Position numbers and translations under genes: made by a program
Shown here: piece after piece, positions 6,773-10,434 of the stretch
Numbering within the stretch: the first letter of the stretch is position 1
Layout of the letters: each line of letters opens with the position of its first letter
The notes under the pieces: generated by a model
What the model was told of the DNA's origin: nothing
Seen by the model: the letters and a program-made list of their open reading frames with translations, nothing else
Databases searched by the model: none
Assembly: GCA_947631715.1 (NCBI GenBank)
Contig: CANRMK010000050.1
Location: 1-10,434, forward strand
Direction of reading: 5' to 3'
Origin: an uncultured Acetatifactor sp.
GTDB taxonomy: Bacteria > Bacillota > Clostridia > Lachnospirales > Lachnospiraceae
DNA length: 10,434 bases

Positions 6773-6801
6773 TTTCCGTTCCGGTCAAAATGTGCTATCA
6801 T
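6773..6801 (+). promoter_or_regulatory. Possible promoter for rarA
   Basis: TATCAT (6796-6801) preceded by TGC forms a reasonable extended -10. The TTTCCG at 6773-6778 is a poor -35 at 17-base spacing. An overlapping TAAAAT (6801-6806) is an alternative -10. Transcription would leave a leader of roughly 95 bases before the rarA ATG. It overlaps the divergent thl upstream region, so Rex binding might also touch it. Confidence 0.3.
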
Positions 6802-6874
6802 AAAATCAGATACTCAGAAATGCCGTTTTTCATGATAGGAATTTTCATTATAAATGATAAATAAAAATCGGAAA

Positions 6875-6889
6875 TGCCGGATTCCGGCA
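6875..6889 (+). promoter_or_regulatory. Small hairpin in the rarA leader
   Basis: TGCCGG-ATT-CCGGCA is a perfect 6-bp GC-rich stem with a 3-base loop. It ends 4 bases before the AGAGG ribosome binding site of rarA. It overlaps an in-frame upstream ATG at 6874, which would make that codon poorly accessible and supports the 6904 start. It has no U-tract and is not a terminator. Confidence 0.35.
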
Positions 6890-6903
6890 GAAAAGAGGCT
6901 GTC

Positions 6904-8247
6904 ATGGATCAATTATCCCTATTTGATACAGAAACCGAAAATTCCCTGGCACCGGCCACGGCGCCTCTGGCAGACAGAATGCGCCCCCGGGACCTGGAGG
7001 ATTATATTGGCCAGGAGCATCTTCTCGGAAAGGGTATGATCCTGCGGCAGATGCTGGAGCGGGATCAGATCTGCTCCATGATCTTCTGGGGCCCTCCCGG
7101 CGTGGGCAAGACCACTCTGGCCCGGATCATCGCCAACCGTACAAAATCTTCCTTTGTAAACTTCAGCGCCGTCACCAGCGGCATCAAGGAAATCAAGGAT
7201 ATCATGAAACAGGCGGAGGACAACCGGGCTTACGGGATACGCACTCTCTGCTTTGTGGACGAGATCCATCGGTTCAACAAGGCGCAGCAGGACGCGTTCC
7301 TCCCCTATGTGGAGCGGGGCAGCATCACCCTGATTGGAGCCACCACAGAGAATCCGTCCTTTGAGATCAACGCCGCTCTGCTGTCCAGGTGCAAAGTGTT
7401 TGTCTTAAAAGAGCTGACGGCAGATAATCTCACGGAGCTTTTGGCCCGGACGCTAAAGGACAAAAGAGGCTTTGGCAATACAGACATTCATATGGAAGGA
7501 TCGCTGCTTGAGACCATCGCCGTCTTTGCCAACGGCGATGCCAGAACGGCATTGAACACTCTGGAGATGGCTGTGCTGAACGGAGCGATCTCACCGGACG
7601 GCTCCATCACCGTGACCTCGGACACCCTGGAGCAATGCCTGGGAAAGAAGACATTGTTGTATGACAAGAAAGGAGAAGAGCACTACAATCTCATCTCCGC
7701 ACTGCACAAATCCATGCGCAACTCCGATCCCGACGCAGCGGTATACTGGCTGGCCCGAATGCTGGAGGCAGGGGAAGACCCGCTCTTCATCGCCCGCCGG
7801 CTGATCCGGTTCGCCAGCGAGGATGTAGGTCTGGCGGACAGTCAGGCCCTGCCGCTGGCTGTGGCGGCCTATCAGGCCTGCCACTTTAACGGTATGCCGG
7901 AGTGCAATCTGAATCTTGCCCAGACCGTCATCTACCTGTCCCTGGCCCCCCGCTCCAACGCAGTGTACCGGGCCTATGAGACTGCCAAACAGGATGCTCT
8001 GCGCCAGCTGGCCGAACCCGTTCCCCTGAATATCCGGAATGCGCCCACACAGCTCATGGAAGATCTGCATTACGGGCAGGGCTATGTTTATGCCCATGAC
8101 ACGGAGGAAAAGATCGCCCGCATGACCTGTCTTCCGGACAGCCTGAAAGACAGACGCTACTATCTGCCTACAGAGGAGGGCAACGAGGGCATTTTCAAGG
8201 ACCGGCTCCAGAAAAGCAGGGCCTTCCGGCTGGGCGATGATGCCTGA
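6904..8247 (+). CDS. rarA: Replication-associated recombination protein A (RarA/MgsA, AAA+ ATPase)
   Basis: RarA is a clamp-loader-like AAA+ ATPase that acts at stalled or gapped replication forks; the bacterial counterpart of WRNIP1/Mgs1. The 447-residue product equals the length of the E. coli protein. It starts MDQLSLFDTE and carries LADRMRPRDLEDYIGQEHLL (22-41), the RarA/RuvB-like N-terminal box. Walker A is GPPGVGKTT (63-71), Walker B is LCFVDEIH (115-122) and sensor 1 is GATTENPSF (145-153). The arginine finger region is LLSRCKVF (159-166). The C-terminal half has the tetramerization/MgsA domain signatures, including RMLEAGEDPLFIARRLIRFASEDVG and NAPTQLMEDLHYGQGY. The ATG at 6904 has AGAGG 5 bases upstream; an in-frame ATG at 6874 lies at a hairpin and lacks a good site. 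It converges with the M23 peptidase gene across a 16-base gap. Confidence 0.96.
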   Translation: MDQLSLFDTETENSLAPATAPLADRMRPRDLEDYIGQEHLLGKGMILRQMLERDQICSMIFWGPPGVGKTTLARIIANRTKSSFVNFSAVTSGIKEIKDIMKQAEDNRAYGIRTLCFVDEIHRFNKAQQDAFLPYVERGSITLIGATTENPSFEINAALLSRCKVFVLKELTADNLTELLARTLKDKRGFGNTDIHMEGSLLETIAVFANGDARTALNTLEMAVLNGAISPDGSITVTSDTLEQCLGKKTLLYDKKGEEHYNLISALHKSMRNSDPDAAVYWLARMLEAGEDPLFIARRLIRFASEDVGLADSQALPLAVAAYQACHFNGMPECNLNLAQTVIYLSLAPRSNAVYRAYETAKQDALRQLAEPVPLNIRNAPTQLMEDLHYGQGYVYAHDTEEKIARMTCLPDSLKDRRYYLPTEEGNEGIFKDRLQKSRAFRLGDDA

Positions 8248-8263
8248 CGGGCTGCCCGGCAGA

Positions 8264-9361
8264 TCAGTTCGAGCCCGATACTGCCCCGCTGTCTTTCTGA
8301 TACGCCTCCACCGCCGGGTCAATGATCCGGCTGCTGCGGACCCACTCTCTGGTATCTCCCACTTTCTCTGCCGCCTGAGTGTGCTTTGCCAAAAATTTCG
8401 TCAGCGCATAAAGATCGATCCAGATCTCATTGTCACTCTCTTTCTGAGACTCGTCAAAGATCAGTTCAAGGCCCCAATGCAGATGAGTCACTTCTATATT
8501 ATTGACATTTTCCTTAGCGCTGTAGCCTGTATGGCCCATATACCCGATCACGTCCCCTGCCGTGACCACATCTCCCTCCTTAAGCCCCTCCGCGAACGGA
8601 TAATTCTGGCGCAGATGCGCATAGTAATAATACCTGCGTTTGTCAAAGCTTCGGATACCGATGCGCCAGCCGCCGTACTGATTCCAGCCCATGACCTCCA
8701 CGATGCCCGACTCCACACAGATAATAGGGGTGCCGATCTGCCCCATCATATCATGTCCAAGATGCCGCCTCTTATAGCCATAGTTCCTGCCGGCGCCAAA
8801 GTCGTCATAGTGCGTATAGTCAAATCCTCCTGCCAGCGGGAAATATCCCTTTAGGCCGTAACAGTCCTGATAAGACACGTTTCCGGCTGCGTCCGTGCTT
8901 TCCTCCCGATACTCTCCCACCAGACCGCCGATCGCCGCCTGGTACGCTTCCTTATAATAAGGATAATATTTCAGATCCCCGGCCATCTCCTCCAGGCTTT
9001 TTTCTCCCTCCGCCAGGACCTTCCCTGCGTTTTCCAGAATGCTAAGCGCCGTTTTGTCAAAGACCCCGCCGGTCCTCGCAGCCGTATACGCCAAAAGCTC
9101 CACCCAGTCGATCTCATGCTCCGTGCTGTGCGTTTTCAGATCCCACTGATAAGCCTTGCAAAGCGCCTCATAGGACACATTAAAGTCCACCCACTTTATG
9201 TAATCTTTCTCCTCCGCAGCAGTGCTCTTACTGGCGCTGGGCTCCACCTTAGCCCCCGGTCTTCCCGCCGTCAGGACAGCCGCCAGTGCGATCACGCCGC
9301 ACTCTATGAGGATCCCTTTCTGAAGCCACCGCACATACCCGGTCCTCTGCTCTCTATTCAT
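8264..9361 (-). CDS. M23 family metallopeptidase with N-terminal membrane anchor
   Basis: A probable zinc endopeptidase that cuts peptidoglycan cross-links outside the membrane. With the start at 9361 it has 365 residues. A short basic N-terminus is followed by a hydrophobic segment (about 16-33, ILIECGVIALAAVLTAG), a signal peptide or anchor. A linker rich in A, S, K and E follows, then a helical region of unknown role (about 55-165). The M23 (lysostaphin-like) domain spans about 185-305. It has the complete metal/catalytic set: H200-x3-D204 (RHLGHD), H249 (YAHL) and H293-x-H295 (THLHWG). The ATG at 9361 has GGAG 6 bases upstream. In-frame ATG codons at 9373 and 9403 and a TTG at 9406 have poor ribosome binding sites but cannot be excluded. 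The residues argue for an active enzyme rather than a degenerate scaffold. No partner gene identifies its target; a role in sporulation or wall remodelling is possible but unproven. Confidence 0.88.
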   Translation of the reverse strand: MNREQRTGYVRWLQKGILIECGVIALAAVLTAGRPGAKVEPSASKSTAAEEKDYIKWVDFNVSYEALCKAYQWDLKTHSTEHEIDWVELLAYTAARTGGVFDKTALSILENAGKVLAEGEKSLEEMAGDLKYYPYYKEAYQAAIGGLVGEYREESTDAAGNVSYQDCYGLKGYFPLAGGFDYTHYDDFGAGRNYGYKRRHLGHDMMGQIGTPIICVESGIVEVMGWNQYGGWRIGIRSFDKRRYYYYAHLRQNYPFAEGLKEGDVVTAGDVIGYMGHTGYSAKENVNNIEVTHLHWGLELIFDESQKESDNEIWIDLYALTKFLAKHTQAAEKVGDTREWVRSSRIIDPAVEAYQKDSGAVSGSN

Positions 9362-9405
9362 CTTCCTCTCCATTCCAGGCGAACGCGATTTCTCATCTGC
9401 CATCA

Positions 9406-9421
9406 AAGCAGCATGCTGCTT
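9406..9421. promoter_or_regulatory. Perfect 16-bp palindrome upstream of the M23 gene
   Basis: AAGCAGCATGCTGCTT is a perfect palindrome with no spacer. It lies 45 bases upstream of the chosen M23 start and next to the alternative TTG/ATG starts. It could be an operator for a dimeric regulator. I could not place a convincing promoter for the M23 gene nearby. Confidence 0.3.
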
Positions 9422-9535
9422 CTGTGTCAGCCAAGGGCGCCGCCTTTATGGCACTGTCACTAAAAATATATGTGGGAGACGCGGCAATTCATGACTAAAG
9501 CGGCCTCTCTTTCCATGGGTTCCGGGACAGAAAGA

Positions 9536-9580
9536 ACCGCCTTTCTGCGGCAGCTTATCGCTGTGCCGCAAAAGGGCGGT
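9536..9580 (-). terminator. Long hairpin downstream of hpf, probable terminator
   Basis: Two 17-base arms (9536-9552 and 9564-9580) are complementary at 15 of 17 positions, with the other two possible as G-U pairs in one strand. The loop has 11 bases, and part of it (CAGC/GCTG) can also pair. On the minus strand the stem is followed by TTCTTTCTGTC, an imperfect U-tract, fitting termination of hpf transcription about 60 bases after its stop. The plus-strand side has no U-tract. Confidence 0.5.
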
Positions 9581-9613
9581 CATCATATCCTCTGAAATAT
9601 ATCCTGTATCTCC

Positions 9614-9629
9614 CGCCGGCTTCCCGGCG
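9614..9629 (-). other. GC-rich hairpin just after the hpf stop
   Basis: CGCCGG-CTTC-CCGGCG (plus-strand reading) is a perfect 6-bp stem with a 4-base loop, 12 bases after the hpf stop codon. It has no following U-tract on either strand, so it is more likely a 3'-end stability element than a terminator by itself. Together with the longer hairpin at 9536-9580 it accounts for the visible structure in the spacer 9362-9641, where I see no supported gene. Confidence 0.3.
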
Positions 9630-9641
9630 CTGTCCGTTCCT

Positions 9642-10169
9642 TTACGCTTCCGGCTCGATCAGGCCGTAGGTATCTCCCTTTCTCTTGTACACCACGTTCA
9701 CCTGATCCGTCTCCGCATTGATGAACACGAAGAAATTATGTCCTAAAAGCTCCATCTGGATGCAGGCGTCCTCCGGGTACATGGGCTTGATATCGAACTT
9801 CTTGGTACGGACGATCCTAATCTCCTCATCGTCCATATAATCATTTTCCATATACATCTGGCTGAAAGAACCCGAGGACTGATGCTTGTCCACGATCTTA
9901 TTCTTATATTTCTTCAGCTGCCGCTCAATGATCTCCTCCACAAGGTCAATGGAAACATACATATCGTTGCTGACCTGCTCCGAACGAATGATGTTCCCTT
10001 TCACAGGAATCGTCACTTCTATTTTCTGGCGGTCCTTCTCCACACTGAGCGTCACATGTACTTCCGTGTCGGGATTAAAATATTTTTCCAGCTTCCCGAT
10101 CTTATCTTCCACTGCAGCCTTTAGTCCGGGTGTTACTTCAATATTTCTTCCTACGATAATAAATTTCAT
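9642..10169 (-). CDS. hpf: Ribosome hibernation-promoting factor, long form
   Basis: Long HPF binds the small-subunit decoding region and pairs two 70S ribosomes into inactive 100S particles in stationary phase or stress. The 175-residue product has both expected domains. The N-terminal S30AE domain spans about 1-100 (MKFIIVGRNIEVTPGLKAAV, then VSNDMYVSIDLVEEIIERQL). The C-terminal dimerization domain spans about 118-172 and includes IVRTKKFDIKPMYPEDACIQ, LLGHNFFVFINAETDQVNVV and YKRKGDTYGLIEP. A charged, flexible linker joins them. The ATG at 10169 follows AAGGGG with an 8-base spacer. A GTG at 10178 in frame would overlap that Shine-Dalgarno and is rejected. It appears to be a single-gene unit, with its own promoter at 10204-10233 and hairpins after the stop. 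No secA or prfB neighbour, often seen elsewhere, is visible. Confidence 0.95.
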   Translation of the reverse strand: MKFIIVGRNIEVTPGLKAAVEDKIGKLEKYFNPDTEVHVTLSVEKDRQKIEVTIPVKGNIIRSEQVSNDMYVSIDLVEEIIERQLKKYKNKIVDKHQSSGSFSQMYMENDYMDDEEIRIVRTKKFDIKPMYPEDACIQMELLGHNFFVFINAETDQVNVVYKRKGDTYGLIEPEA

Positions 10170-10203
10170 ACCAATCACCCCTTCGGTAGTTTATTGTATG
10201 GAC

Positions 10204-10233
10204 ATTATACCATGTTTCCCCCAGTTCATGCAA
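10204..10233 (-). promoter_or_regulatory. Promoter for hpf
   Basis: On the minus strand a perfect -10 TATAAT (10204-10209) is preceded after 18 bases by TTGCAT (10228-10233), a 3-of-6 match to the -35 consensus. The predicted start is close to 10197, giving a leader of about 28 bases before the hpf ATG. The strong -10 suggests vegetative sigma-A use; I see no clear stress-sigma motif. Confidence 0.55.
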
Positions 10234-10259
10234 CAATTTCACCATTTATTTACTTGATT

Positions 10260-10278
10260 TTGACATTGTACCTGTCAA
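10260..10278. promoter_or_regulatory. Dyad TTGACA-N7-TGTCAA between the divergent promoters
   Basis: A perfect 6-bp inverted repeat with a 7-base spacer lies between the leftward hpf promoter and the rightward promoter at 10297. Each arm also reads as a perfect -35 hexamer, one per strand, but neither has a convincing -10 at 16-18 bases. It may be an operator, or a chance dyad in AT-rich DNA. Confidence 0.25.
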
Positions 10279-10296
10279 CTGAAATTTACGCATTTT

Positions 10297-10324
10297 TTGA
10301 CAAAAAAATCATTTTCATTACATT
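10297..10324 (+). promoter_or_regulatory. Rightward promoter for a gene beyond the right edge
   Basis: A perfect -35 TTGACA (10297-10302) is followed after 16 bases by TACATT (10319-10324), a 4-of-6 -10. Transcription would start near 10331, run through the DnaA-box cluster and leave the window without meeting a start codon with a ribosome binding site. The downstream gene is unknown. Confidence 0.4.
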
Positions 10325-10385
10325 TTAACAAAACACGCGTTCCTGCCATCAATGTATTTTTACACTCTTTTGCAGGGAAAAATTC

Positions 10386-10415
10386 TGTGGATAATGTGCA
10401 TAACTCGGTGTATAA
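10386..10415 (+). promoter_or_regulatory. Cluster of three tandem DnaA boxes
   Basis: TGTGGATAA (10386-10394) is the complement of the perfect DnaA box TTATCCACA. It is directly followed by TGTGCATAA (10395-10403, complement TTATGCACA), which also fits the consensus TTATNCACA. GGTGTATAA (10407-10415) fits with one mismatch. All three have the same orientation within 30 bases, in an AT-rich spacer. Such clusters occur at replication origins, in dnaA promoters and at DnaA-titration or DnaA-regulated sites. Which applies here cannot be told without the adjoining sequence. Confidence 0.6.
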
Positions 10416-10434
10416 ATAACATTTGTTGAATTTT

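Noticed and set aside
9460..9500. Possible sporulation sigma (E or G type) promoter for the M23 gene around CATATATT.
   Set aside because: The -35 elements do not fit at the required spacing, so I could not support any specific sigma factor.
9446..9586. 46-codon minus-strand frame with AGAGGA just before its two ATG codons.
   Set aside because: It lies over the hpf terminator-like hairpin, its Shine-Dalgarno spacing is tight, and the product has no recognisable motif. Kept here in case ribosome profiling shows translation.
1..10434. Search for CRISPR arrays, tRNA or rRNA genes, transposases, phage genes or a novel defence-type system.
   Set aside because: No spaced direct repeats, cloverleaf, transposase motifs or unexplained gene clusters were seen. 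All sizeable genes belong to known housekeeping or fermentation families.

Overview
The window reads as chromosomal DNA of an anaerobic, butyrate-forming member of the Clostridia, most likely Lachnospiraceae. This placement rests on gene content, gene order, moderately GC-rich coding with AT-rich spacers, and strong AGGAGG-type ribosome binding sites. No marker gene in the window fixes the genus.

Left edge (1-477): the N-terminal 104 codons of a TspO/MBR-type membrane protein run off the window on the minus strand. A 163-base spacer separates it from the cluster and shows no convincing terminator. The tspO-like Shine-Dalgarno lies in the 3' arm of a small dyad.

Central block (478-6640, minus strand): a complete crotonyl-CoA/butyryl-CoA cluster in transcription order thl-crt-hbd-bcd-etfB-etfA. 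Thiolase joins two acetyl-CoA. Hbd reduces acetoacetyl-CoA and Crt dehydrates the product to crotonyl-CoA. Bcd with EtfAB then reduces crotonyl-CoA to butyryl-CoA, most likely with electron bifurcation to ferredoxin. All expected catalytic residues are present. The last step to butyrate (butyryl-CoA:acetate CoA-transferase, or Ptb/Buk) is not in the window. A strong two-part hairpin sits between thl and crt and may set thl expression apart from the rest.

Divergent spacer (6641-6903): it carries a candidate extended -10 promoter for thl. Two AT-rich inverted-repeat arms flank it, and the upstream arm matches the clostridial Rex (redox repressor) box at 12 of 14 positions. The spacer also holds the weaker rarA promoter and leader.

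Right block (6904-10434): rarA (replication-associated AAA+ ATPase, plus strand) converges with only a 16-base gap on an exported or membrane-anchored M23 peptidase (minus strand). A 280-base hairpin-rich spacer follows, then long-form hpf (ribosome hibernation, minus strand). The AT-rich right edge has a leftward promoter for hpf, a rightward promoter, and three tandem DnaA boxes pointing the same way. This raises the possibility that a DnaA-regulated gene, or even dnaA/oriC, lies just outside the window.

The pathway genes are well known. The items worth a second look are regulatory: the Rex-like pair around the thl promoter, the thl-crt hairpin, and the DnaA-box cluster.
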